Shown here piece after piece: positions 50,130-59,389 of a DNA stretch of 64,000 nucleotides (positions are counted from its first letter, which is position 1; the number at the start of each line of letters is the position of its first letter). The DNA lies in the NCBI GenBank assembly GCA_943787205.1, contig CALSLN010000002.1:62001-126000 (forward strand). Direction: 5' to 3'. The notes beneath the pieces are model-generated. The model did no database searches. It was not told the DNA's origin and worked only from the letters and a program-made list of their open reading frames with translations. Both the position numbers and the translations under genes were made by a program. This DNA is from an uncultured Rhodospirillaceae bacterium (lineage in GTDB: Bacteria; Pseudomonadota; Alphaproteobacteria; Rhodospirillales; Rhodospirillaceae).

Positions 50130-51392
50130 CTAAGGCGATACGGAGCGTCCAGCTTGTTTACGTTCAGCTCTTTTGAATAAGGCGAACGACGCCAAAGCAA
50201 GCAAAGCGGCACCAAACATCGACAACGCCATGGGGTTCGGGGTTCCATTTTGGAGACTGCCAGATACCTGAGCAAACACGGCAGAAATTCCAAGCTGTAT
50301 AAAAGACGTTAAACCAGATGCCGCGCCTGCGAGTTCTGGATAGACACTCAGTGCACCGGCGCTCGCGTTTGGCAGAGCCATTCCATTCGCCGTCCCCATA
50401 ATGGTAATCGGAATAAATATGGCTAATGGGTGCCACATCCCCGCCAGCATAAGAAGCGCCACCAGAAATGTAGACGCTACCGCGGCACTGGTCCCAATCC
50501 ATACCATCCGGTCGATACCAACACGCTGAGAAATTCGGTTTGCAATCATTGCGCCTGCCAAATACCCAAAAGTAGACAGAAGAAAGTACAGCCCATATCC
50601 CGTAGCGCTAACATCCATAACGACCATTACCGCGTAAGGCGCAGCGGCAAGGAAGACGTAAAAAATCGCGATCATAAATGCACTTTGGAAAGCGTAAGCA
50701 CGATAAGCCGGGGCCGCTAACAATTTACCGAAACTGGAGACCATACTCCCAACACCAAACGACCCAGCGCTGCGATTGTGATGTGTTTCTGGAAGATAGA
50801 AAATTACGAGCGCCAGGAGCACGCCAGAAAATATAACAGTTGCGGCAACGTTTCCTCTCCAACCAAACCAGTCCACGAGAAACCCACCCAGTGTAGGCGC
50901 GATCATTGGCGCAACCACCATGACCGCAACTAAACCGGCAAGAACAGCAGCCGCGCGTTCACGGCCGTATAGGTCACTTACCGCAGCACGAGCGATAACC
51001 ACACCAGCCGCACTTCCAAGAGCTTGTATAAATCGACCAAAGATCAGGGCCAAAATAGTAGGCGCAAATAAACACAGCACTGTTCCAACGAAGAACAGTG
51101 TCATGCCTCCGATTAGAATTGGTCGCCGTCCATACCGATCAGACAAAGGCCCATAGGCAAGAGTAGCTAATGCGGTCACAAGAAGTGGCAAGCTAATGGT
51201 GAGTTGGACCTGAGTCGCAGTCACATCAAACGCTGCTTGAACAGTCGGCAGCGCCGGAAGAAATATCTGGATGGTAAAAGAACTCGCCGCAATGGTTGTT
51301 GCCAGAACGGCCTTTATAAGCCGCTCGTTTTGTATCGGCGGACTCTCATGAGATGGCCGAGCCGGTTGCTCAGCCGTATCCAAATTTACCAT
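50130..51392 (-). CDS. MFS drug-resistance transporter, Bcr/CflA type
   Basis: 420 residues with 12 membrane helices. The MFS motif A after helix 2 reads GPLSDRYGRRPIL, and the helix 1 region FLPALPTVQAAFDVTATQVQLT (in part) is typical of the Bcr/CflA group of drug:H+ antiporters. Likely an inner-membrane exporter. It is last in a minus-strand run with the racemase-like and aminotransferase genes (33 bases and 4 bases apart), so its natural substrate may be related to them. Confidence 0.9.
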   Translation of the reverse strand: MVNLDTAEQPARPSHESPPIQNERLIKAVLATTIAASSFTIQIFLPALPTVQAAFDVTATQVQLTISLPLLVTALATLAYGPLSDRYGRRPILIGGMTLFFVGTVLCLFAPTILALIFGRFIQALGSAAGVVIARAAVSDLYGRERAAAVLAGLVAVMVVAPMIAPTLGGFLVDWFGWRGNVAATVIFSGVLLALVIFYLPETHHNRSAGSFGVGSMVSSFGKLLAAPAYRAYAFQSAFMIAIFYVFLAAAPYAVMVVMDVSATGYGLYFLLSTFGYLAGAMIANRISQRVGIDRMVWIGTSAAVASTFLVALLMLAGMWHPLAIFIPITIMGTANGMALPNASAGALSVYPELAGAASGLTSFIQLGISAVFAQVSGSLQNGTPNPMALSMFGAALLALASFALFKRAERKQAGRSVSP

Positions 51393-51425
51393 AGTAGGTT
51401 GGTGCTTTCGTGCGTTAGAAACCGC

Positions 51426-52259
51426 TTACTCAGCAGCCTCTTGGGCGATAACGCACACTTCACAGTCACCACCTAGATCAAGATTCCCCTGCCCCGCAAC
51501 CAAAGCGCCGACAGCGTCTAAGTTTGACGGATCAGCTTTGGGATAAGCTGTGTGACTATGTTTTACATTCAGCGCCAACATGGCCTCGACAGTTTTGTAT
51601 CCAGTCCGCATCGATTCTAGTACTGGAACTGGCGCTCTTTCTGCCACCAAAGGCCCAATAGGGGCCATGCACGTACACCCAAGCATAATCGTATCTGCAC
51701 CATCTTCGTGGATGGCTTTTTCAATCTGTTCCATTACTCGATCAACGATGGAGGCACTCCCATCTTTTAGGGAGGTAACCGCTGCCCCTGCCCCTTCGAG
51801 ACCTTCAACTTCTGCATCAGACAAGACATGGCGAACAGATGCACATCGCGCTTCCATACCAGTGCTACGCAGCCGTTCTTGGTAAATAAAGTTTAACTTT
51901 GGTGGCCATATCGTGACGATGGAAAATCGGCGACCCGTATTACAGGACATCGCCATAGTTGCTTCACCAGCGCCTACTACAACCATACTCGTGGCGGACC
52001 GCATCTCGTCAATGCCGTAGTCCCCAACCGTATTGATAAAAACGGCATCGAACCCAGCTTTCTCTGCCTCAATAGCACAATCAACGTAGGCCAAGACTGT
52101 CAAACCACGGTCGTAAGGAGTCATTGGAAATGTGCGCAACCGGGTTTCTATCAGTTCTGGTGCAAAGCCTTCACTGGCGAGCTCAGCAATCGGTGCTGGC
52201 GGCACCGACGTGTTGCCAATCCCAGCACCTGTTCCAATAACTCCAATGCGATACGCCAT
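51426..52259 (-). CDS. Asp/Glu/hydantoin racemase superfamily protein
   Basis: 277 residues. The two-domain fold of hydantoin and aspartate/glutamate racemases is visible: DAVFINTVGDYGIDEMR in domain 1 and DTIMLGCTCMAPIG in domain 2. True racemases of this group use one Cys from each domain. Here the second Cys is kept (GCTCM) but the position of the first reads Thr (INTVGD, where family members have ACFGDP, from memory). A one-Cys form is found in decarboxylase and isomerase relatives, so the reaction may not be racemisation. It lies between the MFS and aminotransferase genes. Confidence 0.8.
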   Translation of the reverse strand: MAYRIGVIGTGAGIGNTSVPPAPIAELASEGFAPELIETRLRTFPMTPYDRGLTVLAYVDCAIEAEKAGFDAVFINTVGDYGIDEMRSATSMVVVGAGEATMAMSCNTGRRFSIVTIWPPKLNFIYQERLRSTGMEARCASVRHVLSDAEVEGLEGAGAAVTSLKDGSASIVDRVMEQIEKAIHEDGADTIMLGCTCMAPIGPLVAERAPVPVLESMRTGYKTVEAMLALNVKHSHTAYPKADPSNLDAVGALVAGQGNLDLGGDCEVCVIAQEAAE

Positions 52260-52263
52260 TCAA

Positions 52264-53385
52264 CTACCCCTTATAATATTCGCGCAGAGCATAGGAAAAA
52301 CGTCCCATCTGCTCAACTGTTCCCATGCTCACTCTGCACCACGACCGATAGGGCGCGTATGAGCGTCCTACAAGAAGGCCCTTTTTCCGCATGGCCAAGG
52401 CGAAGTCTCTGACGGAGCCACCGGTGTCAAAGAGAACGAAATTCGTGACCGACGGCGTATAAGGTAAGCCTAAGTCTTCAAAAGCAGATTGCGTTACCGA
52501 GAGGCACTCTTGAATTTTATTTTTGCTAAAAGCTTGAAATTCAAGGTCCTGATAACTCGCAATTGCTGCACGTGCTCCCATGCAGTTCTGGAAGCTCATT
52601 TGAAGTGGACGAAGTCGCTTTATGATATCTGGCCGCGCAATTGCGTACCCAACGCGAAGACCGGCCATACCGTGAATCTTAGAGAATGTCCTGGCTATAA
52701 TGACATTTTTTCCTGCCTTGACCTGATCCACCATCGCATTGCGTTTCGGGTCATCAAGGAGATCAACATAGGCTTCATCGACAAACACAGCCGCGCGCGA
52801 TTCGACGCCATCGATAAAAGATCGAAGATCGTCCGCTTCTAACATTGTGCCCGTAGGGTTGTTAGGATTACAGATGTAAACAAGACTTGTATCCTTGCTT
52901 ACTTGAGCCTCTATAGCGGAAAGGTCATGACGCATATCTTGATCAAGCGCGACTTCCTTGACTGTTGCGCCCGTATCCCGAGCATAGGCAACTAACATCG
53001 AGAAAGTCGGTTTCGCTGCAACAATTTCACCCGCCATTCCATAACTGAGACCGGCCATCTTGAGTAACTCACCCGAACCAGCAGTGATGAGAATATGGTC
53101 TTCGCCAACACCTTCTCGTTCTGAAATCATTTTCTTCAGAACGCGTCCTTCAGACGTGACATACATCCAGCCATCACCGAGAGACTCTGACATAGCTTTC
53201 TGTGCACTTTCTGATGGGCCGTACGGGTTCTCGTTCGCAACTAGTCGCACCGGATCATTGCTTCGCGCTGCTGCGGTCGGTCGGGATGCAACCCCAACGC
53301 CCCCGGTAACAAGCCCAGCCGCTACCAGTCCACTTGACTGAAATAGCTGGCGACGGTTTAAGCCCTGAAGGTTGGGTAAGCGCAT
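52264..53385 (-). CDS. Tat-exported PLP aminotransferase, histidinol-phosphate aminotransferase-like
   Basis: 373 residues from the ATG at 53385; a longer frame is not needed. A twin-arginine leader (NRRQLFQSSGLVAAG) precedes a fold-type I aminotransferase (about 45-373). ANENPYGPS is the N-terminal HisC motif and ICNPNNPTGT the cofactor and substrate region. FVDEAYVDL has the ring-nitrogen Asp, RTFSKIHGMAGLRVGY (in part) carries the PLP Lys, and SVTNFVLF is present near the end. A periplasmic PLP transaminase is unusual, and the true substrate is unlikely to be cytoplasmic histidinol phosphate. It precedes the racemase-like gene by 4 bases. Confidence 0.88.
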   Translation of the reverse strand: MRLPNLQGLNRRQLFQSSGLVAAGLVTGGVGVASRPTAAARSNDPVRLVANENPYGPSESAQKAMSESLGDGWMYVTSEGRVLKKMISEREGVGEDHILITAGSGELLKMAGLSYGMAGEIVAAKPTFSMLVAYARDTGATVKEVALDQDMRHDLSAIEAQVSKDTSLVYICNPNNPTGTMLEADDLRSFIDGVESRAAVFVDEAYVDLLDDPKRNAMVDQVKAGKNVIIARTFSKIHGMAGLRVGYAIARPDIIKRLRPLQMSFQNCMGARAAIASYQDLEFQAFSKNKIQECLSVTQSAFEDLGLPYTPSVTNFVLFDTGGSVRDFALAMRKKGLLVGRSYAPYRSWCRVSMGTVEQMGRFSYALREYYKG

Positions 53386-53503
53386 TGCTCGTTTCCAATC
53401 ACTGTATCCATGGTTTCTCAAACACGTATTCTGGACGATAATTACAGTCGTCCCGACAATGCCAGAACCGACAGCAACCGACAATCTGCGGATTACTTTA
53501 GCT

Positions 53504-53955
53504 CTAAGTCGTTATTTTGATAGGAAACGGACTAAAGCCTAGGCCTTCACCCATGCACAGAAAGCCCGCGGGCTCACCCGCTGCGCCGGCTTGAATCGGC
53601 ACAATTATCCATACCTGGTGACGGTCAACGGCCATTGCCTCATCACGCTTTGACGGCATAGCCAACCCGTGGGATGGGAGTGATAGTGACCGACGATACG
53701 GCGTTCTGTCCCTCGCAGCGTACGCATCCAATCAAATTGGACTTGTGGGTCGATGAGGAACCGGTCAGATGATTCGGCGAGATTGTCGGCAGCTACCACA
53801 TCCGTCACTTCTATAAAACCTGCCCCCTGGCCAATCAATAGACCACAGCATTCATCTGGGAACGCCGTCTCAGCTTCCTGCTTGAGCTGCTCTAACTGTT
53901 GTTCTGTAAGCCCTAGCGACAAAACTGGGCTACTCGGATGCGCCGCTGGACACAT
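53504..53955 (-). CDS. JAMM/MPN metalloprotease (one-base deletion in this sequence)
   Basis: About 150 residues. From the ATG at 53955: ECCGLLIG with the JAMM Glu, then VGHYHSHPTG, where the frame is lost. One missing base near 53666 restores LAMPSKRDEAMAVDRHQVW, giving the complete metal motif H-S-H-P-x6-S-x-x-D. It is similar to small bacterial M67 enzymes that cut ubiquitin-like sulfur carriers or cysteine adducts. The start overlaps the end of the next gene by 26 bases. Zinc-dependent, cytoplasmic. Confidence 0.8.
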
Positions 53956-54253
53956 TTAACAAAATGCTACCCTTAACAACACCACTGCGGGCATCAATGA
54001 GGATGACACGTTGAGAGACTCCGCCGCCCGATACAGTAACGGCAACTTGACCATCAGAAATCGCGACATCGTCGATAACACTGCCGTCAGGTTGTTCTAA
54101 ATTGACAAGCCCTATCGATTCACCCGTGCTCGGTGCTGGACCGACGGCCTCGTCATCCAGATGCCAGCCTAAAGACAGCCCAACAACAAGAACCCCTACC
54201 CCAGCTATGAGCAAGCCAGACATCACCAATACAAGTATTTTCGCCGAATTCAC
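53930..54253 (-). CDS. Small membrane-anchored protein (DUF6476-like)
   Basis: 107 residues. One N-terminal membrane helix (about 6-28, LVLVMSGLLIAGVGVLVVGLS) is followed by a periplasmic beta-rich part (GQVAVTVSGGGVSQRVILIDARSG, in part). It is located beside rluD as seen for a small alphaproteobacterial family often named DUF6476; that match is from memory. Divergent from rluD with 71 bases between. Function unknown. Confidence 0.65.
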   Translation of the reverse strand: MNSAKILVLVMSGLLIAGVGVLVVGLSLGWHLDDEAVGPAPSTGESIGLVNLEQPDGSVIDDVAISDGQVAVTVSGGGVSQRVILIDARSGVVKGSILLNVSSGASE

Positions 54254-54324
54254 CGTGACGGTTCCCCATAGCAGACTGTTAGACTACAAACTCTAGCACG
54301 TACGCTAACGTTACACCCCTAAGT

Positions 54325-55307
54325 GTGGATTTTTCTGTGCCTGAAAGTATGGTCGCTATCCTTGTTGAAGGCGAAGATTCTGGCCAAAGGCTTGATCGCT
54401 TTCTAAACAATCATTTATCCGATCTCTCGAGAACGAGGATTAAGTCTCTTATTGAAGCAGGCTGCGCCTCGATCGACGGAAAAATTATTGGTGATCCGAA
54501 TCACAGAGTGAAATCTGGCGCTAACATTAGCCTAGACGTTCCTGCACCCGTCGAAGACCGACCTGAGCCACAACATATTCCACTAAACATCATTCATGAA
54601 GACGACCACCTCGTCGTTCTCGACAAGCCAGCGGGAATGGTCGTTCATCCCGGTGCGGGCAATCCAGATGGCACACTGGTCAACGCCCTGTTAGCACACT
54701 GTGGCGACTCTCTAAGAGGAATAGGCGGTGTAAAACGACCAGGTATTGTCCACCGGATAGATAAAGACACCTCTGGCCTGATGGTTGCAGCCAAGACTGA
54801 GGTCGCCCATCACGGCCTTTCTGAACTGTTTGCATCTCATGACATAGAGCGCCGCTACGACGCTTTGACCTGGGGAGTCCCTTCTCCGCTCTCTGGAACA
54901 GTCACGGCGCAATTGGGCGGAGTTCAAGAAACAGAAAGAAAATGTCGGTTGTCGAGTTCGGCGGTAAGCACGCTATTACCCATTATCGGGTCGCATCCTC
55001 ATTTGGCATGCTTGCCAGCCACGTTTCATGTGAGCTCGAAACAGGGCGCACCCATCAGATTCGCGTTCATATGACCAGCCTAGGACATAGCCTGATAGGT
55101 GATCAGCTCTATGGAAGGGCAACCAAACGAGGCGCACCTGAGGCCGTAGGAGCTGCCGTTAGAAATTTTAATCGCCAAGCCTTACATGCAGCGACTTTGG
55201 GATTCAAACACCCGGTTACGGAAGAAGTATTGAAATTTGAGGCACCACACCCCAAAGACTTTCAGCTGCTGATAGGCGAACTCGAAAATTACGCCAGACC
55301 TAAATGA
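54325..55307 (+). CDS. rluD: Ribosomal large subunit pseudouridine synthase D family (one-base deletion in this sequence)
   Basis: About 327 residues when repaired. An S4-like RNA-binding domain (about 15-85; GQRLDRFLN, SRTRIKSLI) comes first, then the RluA-type catalytic core with HRIDKDTSGLMV (catalytic Asp). The frame breaks near 54908; adding one base leads to AIGRSSRNRKKMSVVE, then SCELETGRTHQIRVHM and GDQLYGR. It makes pseudouridines in helix 69 of 23S rRNA in E. coli. The start may be the GTG at 54325 or the ATG at 54349. The two halves are both well preserved. Confidence 0.9.
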
Positions 55308-55320
55308 ACCCAGACTGGCT

Positions 55321-55801
55321 CTAATCTTTATCGTCCGGTTCATAAACCGATTCGACATCAGGCCCCCATTTTAGAACAAGCTCTTTCTGCTGGTCCTTAA
55401 GAGCAGCGATACGCCGGCCGGCTGTCATTGTCATATACGTCGAGACAACAGAGGGCGTAATCGCATAGATGGCCCAGCCAAAACGCCGCGCATCCATATA
55501 TAATGAGAATCGCAAAAACGTCAGTGAGAACGGCAAAAGCCGCCTCGACCGTATGGTCTTCAAACCAAAGGTCAACCAGATACGGCGATGCCCCCGCTAG
55601 GTTCATTGCCCCGACACATACCCCGCCATACACGCCCTTGCCACGCTCCATGACGAAGGCCACGCCGCTGGGAAGTAGAGCAAACATCAGCACTATCATC
55701 GTTGGAACGATCATCAAGCCGATGGGTATCGCGAGCATCATATATAAAAATACCCGGCTCTTATTCACCTTTGTTCCAGGTGGAGTCTGTTGAGCTGCCA
55801 T
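55321..55801 (-). CDS. Small membrane protein of the pseudokinase cassette (one-base insertion in this sequence)
   Basis: 159 residues after correction. Three membrane helices can be seen (FLYMMLAIPIGLMIVPTMIVLM, in part; AVLTDVFAILIIYGCAAF; WAIYAITPSVVSTYMTM). An extra base in an A4 run (55480-55483) splits it into two overlapping frames; removing it gives YGCAAFGWAIYAITPSVV. The C-terminal tail (about 40 residues, ALKDQQKELVLKWG) is cytoplasmic and charged. Not recognised. It follows the 118-residue gene by 3 bases and is last in the operon. Confidence 0.65.
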
Positions 55802-55804
55802 GCC

Positions 55805-56161
55805 TTAAAATGCCTTGCCAAGGAGCATCACAGCGTAGGTCAGTAACATGATGACAACGGCAACACCTGCCCCAGCTTGCCGCCCTGCACGTTGCGCGTT
55901 TTCATCCCGAACAATTTGACCATTCTGCAAATCAAACATTTGCTTTTCAGCACCCGCGAATTCAGCTTTGGCCCAGGAGAATCCTTCTGCATCACGTTGG
56001 CGTTCTTCGGGGTTATCAAGGAAATTATAAAGCTCCGGAAGGTTTCCCTTCCGTACAAGTTTCGGAATTTCCTTCTCAATCTCTTTACGCTTTGGCCGAT
56101 TCTGATAGCTATTAATGATCGGTCCCATCAGACCTCCCACCCAACTCGCCAAACCGAACAC
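55805..56161 (-). CDS. Small protein with C-terminal membrane helix, pseudokinase cassette
   Basis: 118 residues from a GTG at 56161; an ATG at 56128 with GGGAGG upstream is an alternative start. The front 90 residues are polar and helical (NRPKRKEIEKEIPKLVRKG, in part; EERQRDAEGFSWAKAEF) and a single membrane helix near the end (AGVAVVIMLLTYAVMLLG) anchors it. Not recognised. It lies 40 bases after the pseudokinase stop. Confidence 0.6.
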   Translation of the reverse strand: MFGLASWVGGLMGPIINSYQNRPKRKEIEKEIPKLVRKGNLPELYNFLDNPEERQRDAEGFSWAKAEFAGAEKQMFDLQNGQIVRDENAQRAGRQAGAGVAVVIMLLTYAVMLLGKAF

Positions 56162-56201
56162 GGCCTCCGGTCAAAGGCGCCATTGAACGATAGCCAATAC
56201 G

Positions 56202-57962
56202 CTAAGCATTTCCAGTTGTGGCTCGATCAGGCTTTTCATCATTCATCGCGTCGATCTGTGTTCCAGTTCCTTTGGCATACCGCGCTCGCAAAAACGCGGC
56301 GATATGCCGATCGACCGGCCACATCTTTGTATTGGCTGTCTTAGACACAATGTCCAATGCTGGCAGTATGCTCTTAACTTCCAAGACATACTGGCTTCCG
56401 ATTAAGGGACTCAGGCAATACAGCCATTCATTAAGTTCATAAACGCAGCGCTCAATACCGGCCCCTGAATTCGTGTCTTTGAGATAGTTCTTCAAATCTT
56501 TGAAGACACCTTCCCATTGCGCATGATCAGGATGGAAAACTTTCTGAGCCGCCACCCAATAACGCCACAGATCTTTGTTAATAAAGTCTATGAAAGGCTG
56601 CATCGATTTTTTTTGCAGCATTGCGATCGCAAGCGCACTCCCGAAACCTTCCAAATGCGTGCAGAATGTTCTGTATCGAATGGGTGCTGCTGGATCCATA
56701 AGCATCAAAACGCGCGCGACAAGAAGGTCATCCGCCTCCTTCTGATCACCAGGCATGGCTTGCGTCGTCTTCGTGACTGCGGCTATTGAGTCGGCGAGCT
56801 CATTCCGCTCAAGTCCGCGGCGGACCCATATTTCAAGTGATCCATCATTAATGACTTTCGCAGCATCATCCCAATGGCGATGCATCTGTACTGACAGAGG
56901 TCGACAGGAGAAAAATTCTTGTTCTGCAAATTTAAACGCGCGCTGAGAATGGGTTTCAGCTTTTGCCTGGACGGGCGTCAGCCGTTTTCCGTTAATCCAA
57001 AGATCAATGTTCTCAACAGCCCACCGTTGCTCGGGGTCATCCGTCATGAGCCCACGCATACATTCGATAAGTGACATCGGAATGCGCTCGTCACCAAGCA
57101 ACGAGGCGTATGAGCCTTCTTTCATCTTCTTGTCGATTATTTCTTCGTTAGATTTACCCGCTAGCGGGTTGCGCCCTATAGCAAGCATTAGAAGTGTCAC
57201 ACCGAAGGCATACATATCATCGGCATACATTCCCGAACCACGGCCATAAGCCCCGCTCATTCCGGACTCTATGGATTCTAGAACTGTTGGTTGGTCACTA
57301 GCCGCAACTGAGGTGCAACAATCGCCTAAGACGATTTTCTGCCGTCCCTCATCCATGAAATATAAATTATCTGGCCTGATAGCTCGGTGCGTAATGCCCT
57401 TTAGGCCAAGTTCGACCAACGCATCCGCAATTGGTTTGATAACCAGTTTCGGAAACTGGTGGTGGGGAATTCGCTCTCTAACAGCGGAAAGGCTGTCCAT
57501 AACCCGACCGCCTAAAGGGCGATGGTAGATGATAATGATGCATTTCCGACTGGCCGGCGGCCATTCCGCGGCGCCCCAGTCCACCATCGGCAACATGTGG
57601 GGAATCTCATTTCCCTTTAAAATTCGCATCACGCTGATTCGTGCCAGCATCTCTGGCTTACTAATCAGTGCGTAAAGTGCTCTTCCAGGCTGCTTTCGGT
57701 CTTCAACTTCAAAAGCCAATGCGTTTGGCATGTCCAAACTCGGGATAGGTCGGTCATAGAAGATGCTGTAGCGATCACGGACTGTAATATAGCCACCGCC
57801 CGGCGCTGGAATATTCTCCGGAGCTTTCGGTGCCTCGCCGGTAGCTTCTTTGCTAGGCGCATGCTCGCCTTCAGCAGCACCTGCCTCGGGCGCAGCTGTG
57901 GCGTCGGCCTGGTCTCCCGGCAATTCTGGATCTGTACTCTGTTCTACTGCCTGTTCAGCCAT
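56202..57962 (-). CDS. Serine/threonine protein kinase-like protein, probable pseudokinase
   Basis: 586 residues from the ATG at 57962; an upstream in-frame start adds eight. An acidic Pro/Glu-rich leader (1-50) precedes a kinase fold (about 55-330) and a 250-residue helical C-terminal part with no known match. The usual HRD triad reads H-R-A at 192-194, so the catalytic Asp is lost, while Asn199 (HRAIRPDN) is kept. The DFG motif reads Asp214-Cys-Cys. The F-helix Asp is present (DDMYAFGVTLL). No signal peptide or membrane helix. It heads a three-gene unit with two small membrane proteins, which may recruit it. Confidence 0.82.
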   Translation of the reverse strand: MAEQAVEQSTDPELPGDQADATAAPEAGAAEGEHAPSKEATGEAPKAPENIPAPGGGYITVRDRYSIFYDRPIPSLDMPNALAFEVEDRKQPGRALYALISKPEMLARISVMRILKGNEIPHMLPMVDWGAAEWPPASRKCIIIIYHRPLGGRVMDSLSAVRERIPHHQFPKLVIKPIADALVELGLKGITHRAIRPDNLYFMDEGRQKIVLGDCCTSVAASDQPTVLESIESGMSGAYGRGSGMYADDMYAFGVTLLMLAIGRNPLAGKSNEEIIDKKMKEGSYASLLGDERIPMSLIECMRGLMTDDPEQRWAVENIDLWINGKRLTPVQAKAETHSQRAFKFAEQEFFSCRPLSVQMHRHWDDAAKVINDGSLEIWVRRGLERNELADSIAAVTKTTQAMPGDQKEADDLLVARVLMLMDPAAPIRYRTFCTHLEGFGSALAIAMLQKKSMQPFIDFINKDLWRYWVAAQKVFHPDHAQWEGVFKDLKNYLKDTNSGAGIERCVYELNEWLYCLSPLIGSQYVLEVKSILPALDIVSKTANTKMWPVDRHIAAFLRARYAKGTGTQIDAMNDEKPDRATTGNA

Positions 57963-58088
57963 AGAACGTCGGGTTCTCGCGCGCACATGGGACGGAAAAT
58001 CGTCCGGCCAATATATAAGGATTCACCATACCCCAACATATTGGCGTTACCGAAGCATTAACCCCCCATTCTAGGGGATTTATAGAGT

Positions 58089-59378
58089 TTAGTCCGCGAA
58101 AGGGTCACGGACTAAAATAGTGTCTTCTCGTTCTGGGCTCGTCGACAAAAGCGCCACCGGCACTTCAATGAGCTCCTCAATGCGACGAATATACTTGATC
58201 GCCTCAGCTGGCAAGTCGGCCCAAGATCTCGCGCCCTGGGTACTCTGGCACCACCCTGGGAGGGTCTCGTAGATTGGCGTAACTGCGGCTTGATCAGACA
58301 TTGATGACGGAAAACGGGTAATTCTCTCACCATTCAAGTCATAGGCGATGCAGACCTTGAGTTCGGTCAAGGTATCAAGGACATCCAGCTTCGTAAGGGC
58401 GATACCAGTAATTCCGCCAACTTTTGCCGCTTGCCTCACCATTACCGCGTCGAACCAGCCACACCGGCGTTGACGACCGGTAACAGTTCCAAATTCCCGG
58501 CCTCTCTCGCCCAGAGTCTTGCCGACCTCATCATCCAGTTCCGTTGGAAACGGGCCTGAGCCAACTCTTGTTGTATATGACTTTGTGATGCCTAAAACGT
58601 AACCGACGGCTGAAGGACCAAGCCCCGACCCCACGGCTGCCTGACCAGCCACAGTGTTAGACGACGTCACATACGGATACGTGCCGTGATCTAAATCCAA
58701 CATCGCACCCTGCGCGCCTTCGAACAGAATACGCTGCCCACTGCGCCTGGCATCATCAAGCTTTTCCCAAGCAGCAACGGCATAGGGCAGAATATTTGGA
58801 GCCATCTCCATTAAATCGGAAATGATGTCTTCTCGATCCAATTCAGCTTGCCCCAGCCCCTTAAGTAACGCGTTGTGATGCTCCAAGAGCCGGTCAACTT
58901 TATATGAGACTGTTTCAGAATCTTTTAAGTCACAGACCCGGATTGCACGCCGTGCGACCTTGTCCTCATACGCTGGACCTATACCACGGCCAGTCGTACC
59001 AATTTTTGCGCTGCCCGCCGCCTCCTCCCGCGCCAAATCGAGGTTTCTGTGCAATGGCAGAATTAAGCAGGCGTTATCAGCAATAAAAAGTACGTCTGGA
59101 TCAATGCGAACCCCTTGCTCCCGCACACGGGATATCTCCTCGAGGAGAGCCCAGGGATCAATAACAACGCCATTGCCAATAACTGATGGCTTTCCGCGGA
59201 CGGCACCTGATGGAAGGAGGCTTAACTTGTAGGTCTTTCCGTCGATAACCAAGGTATGTCCGGCGTTGTGCCCGCCCTGAAAGCGGACGACGACGTCGGC
59301 TCTCTCGGACAGCCAATCAACGACCTTCCCCTTGCCCTCGTCTCCCCACTGGGCTCCGACCACTGCTACATTTGTCAT
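58089..59378 (-). CDS. purA: Adenylosuccinate synthetase
   Basis: 429 residues from the ATG at 59378. It joins IMP and aspartate with GTP on the way to AMP. The N-terminal motif [11 protein letters not shown] (catalytic Asp and GTP loop), [24 protein letters not shown] and the C-terminal YIRRIEEL region are typical. It lies 11 bases after the hisZ stop, a known pairing. Confidence 0.96.
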   Translation of the reverse strand: MTNVAVVGAQWGDEGKGKVVDWLSERADVVVRFQGGHNAGHTLVIDGKTYKLSLLPSGAVRGKPSVIGNGVVIDPWALLEEISRVREQGVRIDPDVLFIADNACLILPLHRNLDLAREEAAGSAKIGTTGRGIGPAYEDKVARRAIRVCDLKDSETVSYKVDRLLEHHNALLKGLGQAELDREDIISDLMEMAPNILPYAVAAWEKLDDARRSGQRILFEGAQGAMLDLDHGTYPYVTSSNTVAGQAAVGSGLGPSAVGYVLGITKSYTTRVGSGPFPTELDDEVGKTLGERGREFGTVTGRQRRCGWFDAVMVRQAAKVGGITGIALTKLDVLDTLTELKVCIAYDLNGERITRFPSSMSDQAAVTPIYETLPGWCQSTQGARSWADLPAEAIKYIRRIEELIEVPVALLSTSPEREDTILVRDPFAD

Positions 59379-59389
59379 GTCTGTTACCC

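Noticed and set aside
54712-54927. A 71-codon minus-strand gene in rluD
   Set aside because: Antisense to the conserved catalytic core of rluD.
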